DNA of 64,000 nt from Angiostrongylus vasorum (lineage: Eukaryota; Nematoda; Chromadorea; Rhabditida; Metastrongylidae), in the NCBI GenBank assembly GCA_018806985.1, contig JADANN010000465.1:1054001-1118000 (forward strand), given 5' to 3'. This document shows positions 1-11,559 of this stretch, piece by piece. Numbering within the stretch: position 1 is the first letter of the stretch; every line of letters begins with the position of its first letter. The notes under the pieces are model-generated. The model searched no databases. It was given only the letters and a program-made list of their open reading frames with translations, and was not told the DNA's origin. Position numbers and translations under genes: made by a program.

Positions 1-394
1 CGGCCACAAACAAACTTAGGGTCTATTGTGACAAAAATCAAGCCAATTTTTTACTCAAGTCTCACTCCCGTTCTTTAACAATAGTTCTTTATTCGGGAAA
101 ATTTCAAGAGCTCAGTAATCGAAAGCGAGTTCGTTCAAGATTTCAATTCCATGCCGAAGCTTCTGAAAGGTTGTGGACTCAGAAATCACACACTTATATT
201 ATATTTAGCATTTAATACAAGACCGACAGTGTGTGGGTGGAAATCGGCATGCGAACGAGTCGACTTTCAACTGTCATGGCGCGATGTTCATTCCGTCGAA
301 TGGCTAGTAAGTAGAATAGAAATAACCCCACATACTTGTTTTCTTCCTCAATGCAGCGTGCCTTGCTAGTACTTTGTGAACCAATTTTTTCTAG
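1..394. other. no gene seen
   Basis: AT-rich unique-looking sequence. Short open frames occur but show no splice-bounded coding block, no recognisable domain and no repeat shared with the rest of the window. Confidence 0.4.
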
Positions 395-985
395 AACACT
401 TTCATTTTCAAAGCTCAGACCCCGGGGCGGTTTTGAACCCGAGATTACCCTTTCGGCGGGGGGTCACGTGTTATCCACTGCACCACCAAGGCGCTTTGTT
501 TGTCCTTCTCTCGTCACTTTCTTACCTTAACGGTGACAACAGCTATCTTCCGTCAACGGGAACGATTTGGAGAGCACAAATCGGCATCGAACCCAGTTAA
601 GCTCAAACTGCAGTCGAAATCACAATGCTTGGCTTATTATTTACTGCCTATTTTTTCTTCAATAACATGGTATTCTGTGAAACGTAGTAAGCAAGTTAGG
701 AAGTAAATAGAAAGTCGAACATTGTGATTTAAGCTCTAGCCTTAGCTTAGCTGAGTACAATGCAGATTTGTGCTTCCTAGGTCATTCTCGTTCATGGGAG
801 ATTGCTAACGGCACCGTTCGGGTTAAAAAACTGGCTGAAAGAAAGGAAAAGAAATCGACTCGCTAGTGCACTGGATAACACGTAACTCCCGGTTAGGGTC
901 ATCGTAGGGTCGATCTGGCTCGGGTTTGGAGTTTTGTATCATTGTGATTGTATTTCACATAATACCTTCTCAGGGAAAAAAAATG
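395..985. repeat. Family D fold-back element, copy 1
   Basis: Two inverted arms flank a central spacer. The left arm (about 405-485) and the right arm (about 862-932) are reverse complements over the tRNA-like stretch containing GTGTTATCCA / TGGATAACAC. Each arm, read towards the outside, looks like a tRNA head: a box A-like CAGTGGATAACACG and a box B-like GGGTTCAAAACC on the left arm, CACTGGATAACACG and GGGTCGATCTGG on the right. The right arm continues into the family tail (GGAGTTTTG, CATTGTG, TATTTCACATA). The spacer (about 540-630) is shared with copies at 3.1 and 32.0 kb. No protein is encoded, so the element must be mobilised in trans. Confidence 0.6.
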
Positions 986-1129
986 GACAGTTAACAAAAA
1001 GTCAAGCTTTCTTTCTCGTTTGAAACAGTTCGATGAGATGCAGTTGTGGAGTTGCCGTCATAATTTTGTAAGCAAATTTGCAAACATTTTCCATCTTGAG
1101 GCTTTATGATTTAGAAACATAGGTTTTTA

Positions 1130-1497
1130 TTCCGAATGACCCGTCTTCACGTCTACTGTGCGGATCCCAGCACTTCCTACTTTTGATTCCTTTCCTCGCA
1201 TCCATTGTTCACGAAGATCTTCTAACTTCTACGTGTGGCTTCGGTTGCTGCTTGAGGATTTCTATTTCACTATGAATGTCGTAGAATGCTGGTAGAGGAA
1301 TTCTCCCTGGAGTCTTAAGATAGCCGCGGTGGAGCTTTCCCAACTCGATTGCAGAGAGTGATTTTTTTCTAGGTAAGTTTAGTAGCAATCCTCTGATCCC
1401 GGAAGGATGAGAGGCTTGGCTGGCACGGAACGAGTTCGAACTAGCACCATACTCATGATGACAGACGTGACTACCACTGTGCTATCTCCCTTAACAA
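1130..1497 (-). repeat. Family C SINE (tRNA head, LINE-derived tail), copy 1
   Basis: Read on the - strand this is a complete copy. The tRNA-like head has box A TAGCACAGTGGTAG and box B AGTTCGAACTC. A body of about 250 bases follows. The tail reads GTGCTGGGATCCGCAC and then AGACGGGTC. In better copies (6.5 and 38.9 kb) the tail translates as R-S-W-M-M-x-A-R-K-R-x-E-W-K-K-C-W-D-P-H, the C-terminus of a nematode non-LTR reverse transcriptase of the kind found at 30.6 kb. This copy serves as the family reference. It is non-coding, pol III-type by its boxes, and probably depends on LINE machinery in trans. Confidence 0.75.
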
Positions 1498-2446
1498 CCC
1501 CCCTTAACATTAATCTCACTTTTCATTTATAGATAATATTTCCAAAGTCACCTTTATCACACGAGCACGTGCACCCCAGTAGTTCGAGATATCCTTCAAT
1601 ACACACTGGATCGGTCATTAGTTCGATTCATCGTCCTGGGCTCAGCAAACTTTTAACTCCTTCAGGGTCAGAAAATCTCATACGTCGGCAGATCAGCGCA
1701 AGTCGTACATTCGAAATACGCATTTACTCACCTCCACTATGTTACGGATGAAGACGAATGCACGACGCTGCTCTTAAGGCGCCGAACTGTTCATCATTTT
1801 TGTCTCCTTACCATGATCATAGGGGTGATCAGTCTATTCATACCCCCGTCGGGAAAGCAAAACCTCTGGACCTTTAAAACCTTCATCTTCCGAAACAAAA
1901 TTTGGCGTTTAACTCAAAAACTGTCTTGAACTGACATGAATAGGTTGCACAGTAAAAAAAGTGTTTTCGACTTTGAAGAGAAATTCTTTAATGTTTCGTT
2001 CTCAATTTGCTCTAACATATCATTAAGAGTTCTTTATTTTCAGCTTTCAACCATGTAATCTTCATTCTCATTGTTATCAGTCGAGGGAACCAACCGATTG
2101 GTGTATAATGGCATCTCGTTATAGATGGACGTACGTTCACTTTTACGGGAAATCGGTGCGCCCATAAATATATCGATCGAAACCCACCGATCGATGAATG
2201 AATAGATCTATTTACCTAAAGCAGTGGAAAGACAAATAGTGTGGTTCTAGTAGTCGTTAAAAATATATTACATGTTAGATTTGTATTATGTCAGTTGCTC
2301 AGTACCTTACGTATTTTCCCATGCAAATACACGAGGGCGATGAACAAACAGTTGAGAATCTTAAGATATTACCAAATGGATGCATATATAAGCAAAAACT
2401 CCATTATTTTTTCCTTACCTTATACTTTCTCTTTTTTTATTTTTTT
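1498..2446. other. no gene seen
   Basis: Unique AT-rich sequence between two SINE copies. I see no splice-bounded open block or RNA gene. Confidence 0.35.
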
Positions 2447-2802
2447 GTATACGATCCGTCTTCATATCTACCGTGCGGATCCCATCACTTCTCACATTCG
2501 GTTCGTTTCCTCGCATCCATCTCCCACTAGTGCCTTCCAGTTCTTAGGTCTGGCCTCAGCTGCTGCTTGAGCATTTTCATTTCGTCTTTAAATATCGTAG
2601 AATGCTAGTCGAGTCGATTCTCACTGGAGTCCTGAGATAGCTAGATTAGAGCACTCCCAGTTGTACTGGAGAACGTTTTTTTCCCCGGTCAGGTCCAGCA
2701 CCAATTTCTCGAGCCCAGAGGGAGGAGAGAGGCTTGGCGAGTCTTTGAAGGGATCGAACCAGTATCGTGCTCGTGATCACCGGCATCACTACCACTGCAC
2801 GA
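2447..2802 (-). repeat. Family C SINE, copy 2
   Basis: Almost full-length copy on the - strand. The head lies at about 2735-2802, with a box A relative of AGTGGTAGTGATG and box B GGTTCGATCCC; the tail near 2460-2490 has GGGATCCGCACGG. It is in the same orientation as its neighbours at 1.1 and 3.5 kb, about 1.0-1.3 kb apart, so these three are separate or duplicated insertions. Confidence 0.7.
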
Positions 2803-2923
2803 CCACTACTACTTTTGCTACTCCTACCACCACTTTGTTCTAGGCATATTTTTTTAACAGTAGCATATCCATTGATATCGAAGCCAACAGGATGTAGCTC
2901 TTGTGGATTCCTTCGACTAGAAT

Positions 2924-3415
2924 ATAGCTTCAATGATGCTGAGATTTTTGCAAAACTCCGGACCGCAGGAGTCTGCGGTGGGGAACCAACACGCTGTTAC
3001 CCCTTTCCGGGGAGTAACGCGTTCACCACCACACCATGCAGGTCCTTCGTTTGGCCTTTCTTTCAGCTAGTTTTATCGATCTCTGCCATCAGCAATCACC
3101 CGTCAGCGGGGTTGATCCGGGGAGCTCAAGTCGGCAACGAACCCAGTTAAGCTGAGGCTGTAGTTATAATCACAATCTCAACTTATTGCTGATCGCAGAT
3201 ATCGATAGAACTAGCTGAGAGACAGGCAAAACGAAGGAGCAGCGTGGTGTGGTGGTGAATGCGTTACTCCCCGCAAAGGATAGCGCGTTCGTTTCCCACC
3301 GCAGACACCTGCGGTCCGGAGTTTTGCAAATATCTCAGCATCATTGAAGTTATATTTCGCAGTATACCATGCCATTAAAAAGAGTAGGATAAATAATAAG
3401 TTAAGATTGCGACTA
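2924..3415. repeat. Family D fold-back element, copy 2 (most complete)
   Basis: A long imperfect palindrome. The left arm starts near 2930 (GATGCTGAGA, TTTGCAAAACTCCGGACC) and is mirrored by the right arm ending near 3350 (GGTCCGGAGTTTTGCAAA, TCTCAGCATC). The arms, about 140 bases, include GTTCACCACCACACCATGC and its inverse. Outside the arms, the right tail has TATTTCGCAGTATACC. The spacer around 3095-3175 matches copies 1 and 5. No open frame of transposase length is present. Confidence 0.7.
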
Positions 3416-3477
3416 GAATAGTTTATAAACTGGCCCTCACAATCTATTTTTGTTTATCTACTACTTGACCCGATATC

Positions 3478-3660
3478 ACATATATCACACTGTGAGGATG
3501 CCAGCACTTTTTTCCATTCGATTCGTTGCCTTGCATCCATCATCAACGAAGGTCGTCAAACTTTTCTGCTTGTGAATTCGACTGCTGCTCGAGAATTCTT
3601 TCGTCATCGTCTCGAATGTCGTTGAATGCTGGGTGAGCCTATTCACGAACAGCCATACAA
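3478..3660 (-). repeat. Family C SINE, 3' part (copy 3)
   Basis: Tail half only, on the - strand. The LINE-derived end (relative of GTGCTGG.ATCC.CAC, near 3490-3515) and the body (CAGCATTCAACGACATTCGA read on -) are recognisable. The tRNA head is missing, the usual result of 5' truncation in target-primed reverse transcription. Confidence 0.6.
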
Positions 3661-4084
3661 ATGGTTTCCCACATGTTTTTCTTGTGAAACCTTCTTGAAG
3701 CAGCTATGCAGATTACTAAAAAGGGTCTTCGAATTTTTTTCCCTTGAAGTTACTTTATAGACCTAATAGAGTTGCAGATCAACACTATCCCACCCAATAT
3801 TCTCCTCCAAACACGGTCCTGCAAATAGTGAGCACAATGGTGTTCATCTGCCGCGCAGTTCTTCAACCTAATGAACATCTCGTTTTGTTTGCTTCATAGA
3901 CAGATGCGTAGTATTTGCATTTCAATATCCAGTACTCTAATCATGAAGCTGAAAATGAATGCAAAGACCACTGCTGAAGTCGCTGCAGAAGAGAGAATTT
4001 TCCCCCTTCATCGAAGAAGATGATAGAAGAGAACGAGAAGTAGTTCTTGTGAGCCAAGTATTTGAGCAATTATCATGGGTTCTC

Positions 4085-4560
4085 AGATTATATTTCTCTA
4101 TATTCTTGTTGGGCAAACACGAGGCGTTATTTTATTCCTTATTCACGAACAGGCTGACCGCTCGGTCGGTTCAGCTTTCTTCATTGCCTCCAAAGATCAC
4201 GTTTACTGCAATCTACCCTACCAAACACCTCTATAACCAAGCAGACAAGATTCTAAACAAAGATTTCAATCGCACTGAACACAAAATAGCCTTTTCGGTA
4301 TTCTTGTTAAGCAAACATAAGATTAATAGAATGCTGGTCGTAAAAAAATACCAAACAGCTTCTTCACACAATGTTTTCCACTAAATATATCACGTGGAGA
4401 CCAACGGCACAGAATTCATATAGAAGCGTAATGTGCCTTTCACATTGAAATATCAGTCATGAACACGGTGTGAGATCACGCGTGATGACGAGGTATTCCT
4501 CCCTGCGGTTTGTTTTTGGATGCTTTAAATTTATCCAGAATGTTTCGAGAGTTTGGAGAG
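4085..4560 (-). mobile_element. Penelope-like element remnant P1, 3' end
   Basis: The - strand matches, block by block, the 3' region of the better copy at 45.2-45.6 kb: CAAACACGAGG near 4115, CAAAGATTTCAATC near 4260, GGAGACCAACGGCACAGA near 4397 and CCCTGCGGTTTGTTTTTGGA near 4502. The last block is the very end of the GIY-YIG reading frame; the endonuclease core itself is gone. A degenerate hammerhead-like core sits at 4150-4195. Its extra similarity to 4800-4930, inverted, makes this a rearranged end. Confidence 0.55.
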
Positions 4561-4789
4561 GGAGAATACATCTACGCAGTCATGCATGAATACGTCTTCG
4601 TAAATGCAGAAGTCATGTGTTAAATCAATGCATCATAAAATGGGAGGCCATTCCCTGGATCCATCTACGTATCCAACTGGCATGACATTCTTTCATTCTG
4701 GAAGGGGTGACTCTAGAAAAAATTCCAAGAATCCATACGATAGGGAAGATTGCTTCGTTAACACCCGAGATCTCACACAACATTGAAGA

Positions 4790-5065
4790 CTACTATTTTA
4801 GTGTGACAGAAGCACATTACCAATCCACTGGAGCTCTCTGCGGTTGGTCTCCACGTGAAACACTCAGTGGAAAACTCATAGCAAGTAGTGGGCTTGGGAA
4901 GAAGCTATTATGTTTCTCAAAAGACCGACTTTCTATAAACCTCGGCATAGATAGTTGATGCATTAATTTATAGGATCTTGCAAACTGATCTTCTCAAGTT
5001 GGTGCGAGGTTGGTATAGTGTTCGTCGTCGTTGTCGTTGTCGTTGTTGTTATTGTTGCCGTTGAA
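4790..5065 (+). mobile_element. Penelope-like 3' UTR / terminal repeat piece, inverted relative to P1
   Basis: Contains GCGGTTGGTCTCCACGTG and CAGTGGAAAACTCATAG in + orientation, the reverse complement of blocks in P1 and in the 45.4-kb copy. It is followed by AAAGACCGACTTTCTATA and a (GTCGTT)n-like run (5024-5060), both also found at the PLE-type fold-back at 9.57-9.69 kb. With P1 it forms a broken inverted pair. Confidence 0.5.
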
Positions 5066-5139
5066 CGGTAAAGAACACACGGTATAGACAAAGGTAGACA
5101 AAGCAAGAAACTTTAGTGATTTCTGATAGCACAGTCATT

Positions 5140-5418
5140 TGCAAAAAACTCTTCGCCCTGATTAATTCCTGCGGGAGGCGCCATGCATTCGTCTTCATCA
5201 AGCATCGTCAGAGGTGATTGGATGGATCTCTAGCTCTTACAGTGATTGGCGATGGCCTGCTGATGTATCGAGTCAATGCTGCTATTCTCTTTGACAGGCC
5301 TGGTACCAGTTTGCCGACCCCGAAGAGTTAGAAGACTTGGTGAGCCTGGGGCGCACGATCGGACCAAAGACACTTGAGTATTAGAAGGCCTTTCTAACCA
5401 CTGCGCTGCACACGCCCT
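5140..5418 (-). repeat. Family A tRNA-derived SINE, copy 1
   Basis: Family A is about 290 bases. Its tRNA-like head (box A such as TAGCGCAGTGGTTAGAAGCG, box B such as GGTTCGACTCC in the 22.3-kb copy) is followed by a body with GGCAAATTGGTACCAGACTT and a tail with GATCAACGCCGAGAGCTTT and a TTATCC-rich end. Here it lies on the - strand: the head is at 5395-5418 (GCGCAGTGGTTAGAAAGGCC read on -), and the tail is near 5150. Confidence 0.7.
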
Positions 5419-6324
5419 TCATATTCATTTGCACCATCCATAATTTCAATATTGATCGAATGACTCAGATGGGGGAGCTGGAAAAATTCTACTTGTTCCC
5501 ATTGTCATCTCAAACTAGCCGTATTCGTTCGAAGTTCATGAATACGAACATGTTTTTCGTATGAGAATTCCATTTTTACTTTTTTTTTCAGTAGAAGTAG
5601 TCAGAGGTTGTACCATCAATGCTTAAGAGAAAATTAAGTAGCTTCTTCAGGTTTTTTTTGAGTTCTAGCGGAGATGTAGACTCTATTTGTTCGTTGCATT
5701 TCTGCACTTCCTTTCATTTACGTTGCATTAACTCAATTGGCATCATTGGGCAAGTCGACTTAGAGGATACCGTCGAACATACACGAGCTTACACCCACAT
5801 ACACGAATGTACAAATTTAGTTACATATAGAGATGATGTAAGTTCACTTGGCGTAGCAGAGACATAGCACCCATCTCCTGAATCCATTATCATTTTCGTG
5901 CAAGCTTCTTATTGTGCTTTCTCCCTTTCATGTCCTTCTAGATTGAAAGGTTCGCAGCATTTCCTTACGCCTAGTCGCTCTCAGAGTTTTCCCGAAATTT
6001 TATTGAGCAAGATGGAATACTATATTGCTCCAACGCAGGCAACCAATAAAACCTAGGTGCGCATATACATTCTATTTTAAATTTGTCAGGAATTGAACCG
6101 CTTTCACAGCGATTTAATATAATTCTGAAGGATTGGAACACACGTTATGCCAACTTCAAACCCATCAGCGGCGACCCGACAGTTCAACCGAAATGGGATA
6201 CCCATTGTCGAAAGCTGACGCTTTCCACATTTTGAGATCCTGTGAAAGAAACTCGACCGAGACGACTTTGTGCTCGAGTTTTTTCCAGCTCTCGACCTTA
6301 CGCCATAGCTTTAACTGGTAGGCA
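5419..6324. other. no gene seen
   Basis: Unique AT-rich sequence. The open stretch near 5619-5867 has no splice context or recognisable domain. Confidence 0.35.
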
Positions 6325-6625
6325 GCTGGGGGGTAGCGCAGTAGTTAGTGATGCAGTGCATCAGAAAGCTAAGTTCTGCTTTCATCCACTTCTCCAATCT
6401 GCGTACAAATGCCTCAGCTCGCCTATCTTCAAGTTTGCAAGGAGAATCGACTCGACCAGCATTCTACGACACTCATGAAGAAGAATAAATCCACAAGAAA
6501 CAGCCAAATCAACAAACGAAATGTTCGGAAACCCTTGTCGATGATGAATGCAAGAAAAACAAATCGAATGGAAGAAGTGTTACGATCAGCACAGTAGATC
6601 TTATGACCGGTGATGTAGCATAAAT
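6325..6625 (+). repeat. Family C SINE, copy 4
   Basis: A box A-like GGTAGCGCAGTAGTTAG at 6330-6347 precedes a clear family C body (CTCGACCAGCATTCTACGAC, 6451-6470). The LINE-derived tail (6545-6600) translates approximately as M-N-A-R-K-T-N-R-M-E-E-V. The head may belong to a separate fragment, because the middle is shortened. Confidence 0.55.
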
Positions 6626-7189
6626 AAAAGATAAGAAATCGTGTGGTGAAGTTGAAAAAAGGAAATGTGGTCAAAATTGGAAAAGGGCTCGAAATTTATC
6701 CCAGGTGGGGAGACCGTTTCCTTAAGACAAGATTGGGGTTTGCGAAACGTAGTCACGAAGTTTGTATATTGTATATAAATGAGTGGTTCCCTTCATCATA
6801 TGTCTTATTTAATATTCTTGAAGACGTCAGTAAAGAATCAGCAGATGTCGTCGATGCAGTGCGACTATAAAAAGCTCTAGTTCATCCCAGGATCGATTTG
6901 CTTTTAAGTACACGACATTTTTAATAATTCAACGAGTGGATTGCTAACTTCGCCTTTCAACGCACTGTAGAGGGTGAAATCCGTCGAAAAGCTAGCTAGT
7001 GTGAAACAAATATTGAAATAACGAACTTGTGTCTGCTTATCAACAGAACAGCAAGTTAACTTCAGTTGGGGTTTTATTGCTTGTTGAGGTACTTTGCCGT
7101 CAACTCACAGACACCAAATAGCACAGCTAAATGCAAGAGTATAACTGAATCGTGTTATGTCACAGAAAACATTGTTACAGCAAAAGAAA

Positions 7190-7415
7190 AGAAAGTCTAT
7201 TGAAATTAGCTGAGAGATAGGCGAGACAAAGGACCCGCATGGTGGTGGTGGTGAACGCATTAGCCCCCAGAAAGGGTAGTAGCGCGTTTCGTTCTCCACC
7301 GCAGACACCTGCAGTCCGGACTTTTACACATAACTCAGCATTAATGAGGTTGTATTTCGCATTACATCTTGGTGTGAAAAAATTGTATTAGGCACCAAAT
7401 AAGAAGTAGCATTGT
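7190..7415 (+). repeat. Family D single arm, copy 3
   Basis: Only the right arm is present: GCTGAGAGATAGGCGAGACA, then the box A-like GGTGGTGGTGAACGCATTAG, the box B-like GCGTTTCGTTCTCC and the family tail CAGCATTAATGAGGTTGTAT. There is no matching left arm within 300 bases, so this is a solo arm, either inserted as such or left after deletion. Confidence 0.6.
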
Positions 7416-7724
7416 GATTTCCACTGTTAGTGTTCAAGGATACTTTCAATGATCTGTTCTATATCTCTTTTCAGAAATTGGGGCTGTCACTGCGATAGAA
7501 AGTTGGGTAGTTGTGTGATTGAGCGTTATGACTACAAAAATCGCCAACTACAGTGGTCATACTGTACTCCCAAAAATGAGTTCTACTGTGCCACACGCTT
7601 AGAAGCTTTCCATGGATAGAGTGACCGCTGCCAGTAACAGAAATTTCCTTTAGAAATGAACCACTGTGATTCCTGAGACAGCATGCATACCTCATAACGT
7701 TAAAACCACTTACATTCAGTCACT

Positions 7725-7800
7725 TCCAAACGATGCTTAATCAGGAATTCCTCAGTAATTGATCAACGCCGACGGCTTTGTCCTCTTATCCTTTTATCGT
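7725..7800 (+). repeat. Family A SINE, 3' tail fragment
   Basis: GATGCTTAATCAGG, GATCAACGCCGACGGCTTTG and CTTATCCTTTTATC are the last 75 bases of family A. The 5' end is missing. The doubled TATCC-type end is the family's short-repeat tail. Confidence 0.6.
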
Positions 7801-8488
7801 TAAAAACCACAAGCAAGGTCCAGTCTTTAGGAATGTCTCGGATGAGATTCTGCTTTTCCTAGTCTTTTTTAGATGATTTCGCATTATGTAATAAATAAAT
7901 TCTTTTTGGGTTTAAGCCCAAAGAAACTATATTGTGCATTTGCTTAATATTGAAGCATATAATTATTAGTGTTTGGTTTGCTATGTCCAATAAGGTTTTT
8001 TGTGAACTAAAAGTTCAAGCAGATTGTACAAATGCATTGGAGAAGAATGGCATCCATTGAAATACAGAATAAATTCGTTTTCTATTGAATAGGAGAACAT
8101 AACGACAATTACTACGGTCTGTTTTATTCTAGTACTTACAGGGTTATCCGGCTCTTGTCGATTCCTGATGAACGAATGACAAAAGATGAGGGGCATATCA
8201 GTGACATCCGCATTCGCCTCATCGCCTGTTAGAGTTGCCGACTCCACAACTTTCCCAGTGTTAGAACTCGAAGACCCATCTTTCCTGTTTGCAGTCCTTT
8301 TGAAGAGGTCTTATCGTGTTGGTTATCTAGTGCTCTTATGAAGCTGCGCAAAATTTCACTTTGATTCAATCTTTGTCTAGCGGTTTCTGTTGAATTAAAC
8401 AGTGTCGAATCCACTTCGTATTCGAACTCGTGCCAAGGTCTAGTCAATTCCTTTTCTCGTTTCCGATTATCAGCGTCAGTATTATCAC

Positions 8489-8860
8489 TCTTCTTCCCAA
8501 TGGTTTACCACCTTATCGTGGGCTGAGAGGTGTTCCTGAGTGCCGGGCTGCGATCTAAAGCGGGGGTTTCACAGAAGGAGTCCGGCGTTTCCATCAGGAA
8601 GCCCAGCTAAGAGTAAGCCAGTGCAAGGATTCACCATCGTTCTAGTATCAAACTAGTCGCATGGTGGCAAATCTCCCTCTGATCCACAAGGCTGGCGACT
8701 GCCTGTGGTGGCAACGACCTGAGGCAGACTTTGGGCAGGCTGTGCTCGGGACTCCAAGGAACTACAACAGATAAACAAGCAAAACTTCTAAAAATGGAAA
8801 TTTTGCTGAGGTCCACACAACCAGTTAAAACGGGCCATCCAAGTATCGGAGTATCGAGTA
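8489..8860 (+). repeat. Family B element (LINE-derived 3' end), copy 1
   Basis: Family B is about 370-400 bases. The orientation used here puts the LINE-derived end last. It begins near CCCAATGGTTTACC and ends GTCCACACAACCAGTTAAAA, CGGGCCATCCAAGTATC. In family consensus the end reads as K-W-R-L-C-W-G-P-H-N-stop, matching the E-W-K-R-C-W-G-P-H type C-terminus of nematode LINEs, and then a variable run of CAAGTATC units. No head with convincing tRNA boxes is visible, so it may be an internally deleted LINE rather than a true SINE. Confidence 0.7.
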
Positions 8861-8971
8861 TTATCACTCTTCAATTCTTTCTTTATCCCTTTGAAATCAC
8901 GAGTACATGCATCGTTGTCTCAGTGAAGTATCTCCTTTGACCTTTCATTATATTAATCCTTTTTTCTCTGA

Positions 8972-9130
8972 AATGGCCACCATGGAGACACATATCTTTG
9001 GATGGCAATGGACCAAAGAAACTGTAGACCTTGAAGAGCTTCTTGATAAGGTTGTGAGATCAGTTAATCCAGCTTCACAACCTTCCTTTATGAAGTACTT
9101 GCGAAAGGCCAGCAACTCCGTCGTCTGTTG
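8972..9130 (+). other. short open frame, coding-like, unidentified
   Basis: A 53-codon frame starts in a good initiation context (GCCACCATGG) and includes the residues HIFGWQWTKETVDLEELLDK. Its composition is less AT-driven than its surroundings. There is no homologous family that I recognise, no clear acceptor or donor, and no neighbouring exon. It could be an exon, a remnant of a mobile-element protein or chance. Confidence 0.15.
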
Positions 9131-9567
9131 AGAAACTATTTAGAAATATCTGGAAGGAACGCAAAAAGTATTTTAAAAAATGCATACGAAATGAATCATA
9201 GAGCGAAAAAAGATTTAAAACAGAGAATGGAAAAGATGATAAGCTGTACGGTCTACTTGGAAGTGCGTTTTTGCATAGTATACGAGTAATGTTGTGTTAG
9301 GAAAGAAAAGAGACATGCTGCTACATTTCAGTTTTCTTAATTATCGTAACCTGCTTGAAACCAGCAAATGCGAAAGGATAAGTATAGAGATTATGTGAGG
9401 AGAGCTGACGCAAGTTTGAAGAAAACAAAGGGCGCTTCTGCGGTCGTTGAACAGCGGAGAGCGAGAGCAAAGCTGAAGCGGAGTGATGGCAACCCGCTGA
9501 CATTCCACATGTATATCAGATTTCCGTCTATAACACAGCTAACATCTGTTTTACTTCCCTTAGCAAC

Positions 9568-9870
9568 CCAAAAGACCGACTTTCTATAGATCTTGACATA
9601 AAAAAATCGATATATCTATACATGTGTTCTTGTTGAGCTGATGCGAGCTTGGTATAAGTTGTCGTCGTCGTTATTGTTGTTGTTCGATGGATGACGTATT
9701 CGGCCATTTCGCCTTCCTCAGAGTCGGGCCGTTGCGTATGGGATAACTCGTGCTCTTCACGTAAGATGTCAACAACAGTAACAGCAGCAACAGCGACAAC
9801 TTATGCCAACCTATATCATCTCAAAAAGATCAGTTCGTAAGAACATGTATAGTTATTATATTTTACTTCC
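9568..9870. repeat. Penelope-type terminal inverted repeat with hammerhead-like core
   Basis: Left arm: AAAGACCGACTTTCTATAGA, GATGCGAGCTTGGTATAAGT, then a GTCGTC/GTTGTT run. Right arm: the inverse run CAACAACAGTAACAGCAGC, CGACAACTTATGCCAACC. The centre on the - strand has CTGAGGA (complement at 9715-9721), an AGGCG/..GCC stem and GAATAC in place of GAAAC, a damaged hammerhead core. The arms share blocks with 4.9-5.06 and 13.9-14.2 kb. Confidence 0.5.
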
Positions 9871-10650
9871 GTTTATGACATAACAGCATCATTCACCAAT
9901 CGACGGCTTTTAGCAGGACGGTCGGCGTCCTATTCATCGGCGTTGTTGGAGCACGGATTACGTTGTCCCATCTTCCGTTTTTTGTATCGAGGGTATCGTT
10001 TTCCTTCTAAGCACCTTCGACCTTGCATGTAAGCCTTGAACAGTCTGAAGAACAATGACAGACATTTATTACCAGTAAAATGACTCCCTATTTTTTTAGA
10101 TACCAGTTCGCATTTCACTTATGACGAGTTATAGATGTCCCAATCCATTCTCCGTTTGATTTGGATTATACTGAACGAGGAAGGCTTCCTCTCTGAAGTC
10201 TTGAAATAGCTATACTAAGGCTTTTGCGGATCTTAACCGCATGCCAGTCACTAGCCCTTGTCAATCCTATGGAGCTTGACCATTTTGCTGTAGCAGTTTA
10301 CCCATAAACGATAGCGATTCTCTGTATTGGTTTGCTACTAGCTGCGTTTCTTGACAAAAGCGTAAACTCCTTTTCAACCTTGGTCACTTTGCATTGTTTG
10401 GCTTCTTTCTCTACATAAAACTACGTTCGACACCTAAGAGCAAGCAGCCTAGAAATGACAATGACTACAAAAAAACTACAGAGGAAAAATTTTTTAAAGC
10501 TTTTCAAAATTCGTTCTTTTCCGCATATTTCATCTCAAACAGTAACAAAGCCTTCCTGTCAATTTTCAATTTCTTGCTTGTCACAGAAACAAAAAAAACA
10601 AAAAAACGGTTGTTGGCTGCCAAGAATTTGATGCAACTACTAAAATTAGA
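9871..10650. other. no gene seen; family C fragment
   Basis: Mostly unique sequence. A - strand scrap of family C is visible at about 10160-10235 (ACGAGGAAGGCTTCC, TCTTGAAATAGCTAT). No gene was recognised. Confidence 0.35.
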
Positions 10651-10940
10651 GGGGCGCGTGTGACGCAGTGGTTGGAGGCGCCACTGCGACACACACGTGG
10701 AATCGATCCCGCGCCCATGGCCCACCAAGCCTTCCATCCATCTGGGGTCGGCAAATTGGTACCAGACTTGTCTGGGAGGATAATAGCACTGGCTCGGTAA
10801 ATCGGTAGGCCACCGCGAATCATTGTAAAGGCCAGGTATGCATTCAATCACCTCCAACGATGCTTAATCAAGTCGAATGCATGGTGCATCCCTAAAGGGG
10901 ATGATGAACGCCGAGAGCTTCATCCTTTACCCTTTTACTA
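10651..10940 (+). repeat. Family A SINE, copy 2
   Basis: Full-length. Head GTGTGACGCAGTGGTTGGAG (box A) with GGAATCGATCCCGC as a decayed box B, body GGCAAATTGGTACCAGACTT at 10750-10769, tail GATGAACGCCGAGAGCTT ending CATCCTTTACCC. Confidence 0.8.
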
Positions 10941-11559
10941 AAATTAGGTTCATTTTAAAGTACTTAAATGGCTCGAGTAAGAAAACGTGCAGAATATCGT
11001 TAATCTGTTTACAGAACTCTGGAGAACATTTGTTTCATATTTTAAATACTTATAGGCTCAAAACTCACTTAAGAGTAAATTATTGATAGGGAATCATCGC
11101 TGATCACAAAACGAAACCAATTCCCATTTTGCGAACTCTGTGCGATCTACTAAAGTCGATGACTACCAGTTGTGATTGGCAATCTGGAAAAGCTTTACCA
11201 GGGTCAATGAGGGTAAAAAATCTTGCTTAACCAACAATCTGCCAATCAAACCAGACGTTTACCGAGGCTGGTAGGTTTATTTATGAAAACGTGCCATCTA
11301 AGAGGTCCCCATTAAGTAATGGAATCTGTAATCGATTAAGTGGCATCAAACGGGATGTAGGTGATAGGTGATCGTTATGAAGTCGAGCCCTGCAACCTGT
11401 CATACCCGCAATGTCATTTCTTTGGGCTACATATCCCTTACAAAGTTATAAAAACCATGAAGGTTAAACTGCTTCACAGCAAATCTAAGCTGTAATATTA
11501 TTTTTTGTATCGTGTGTTATACAACGTAATTGATCGGTCACCAAAGAGATTTTTATTGA

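Noticed and set aside
3959..4384. 141-codon + frame
   Set aside because: It lies antisense over the 3' UTR of Penelope remnant P1; the matching region at 45.2-45.5 kb is not open in this frame.
5024..5060. CRISPR-like or minisatellite array of GTCGTT units
   Set aside because: Simple trinucleotide-type run within a Penelope terminal repeat; no spacer structure.
10581..10857. protein-coding frames over family A copies (also at 13.2, 16.4-16.9 and 18.3 kb)
   Set aside because: They recur wherever the SINE lies and change with each copy's indels; they are by-products of the GC-rich SINE head.
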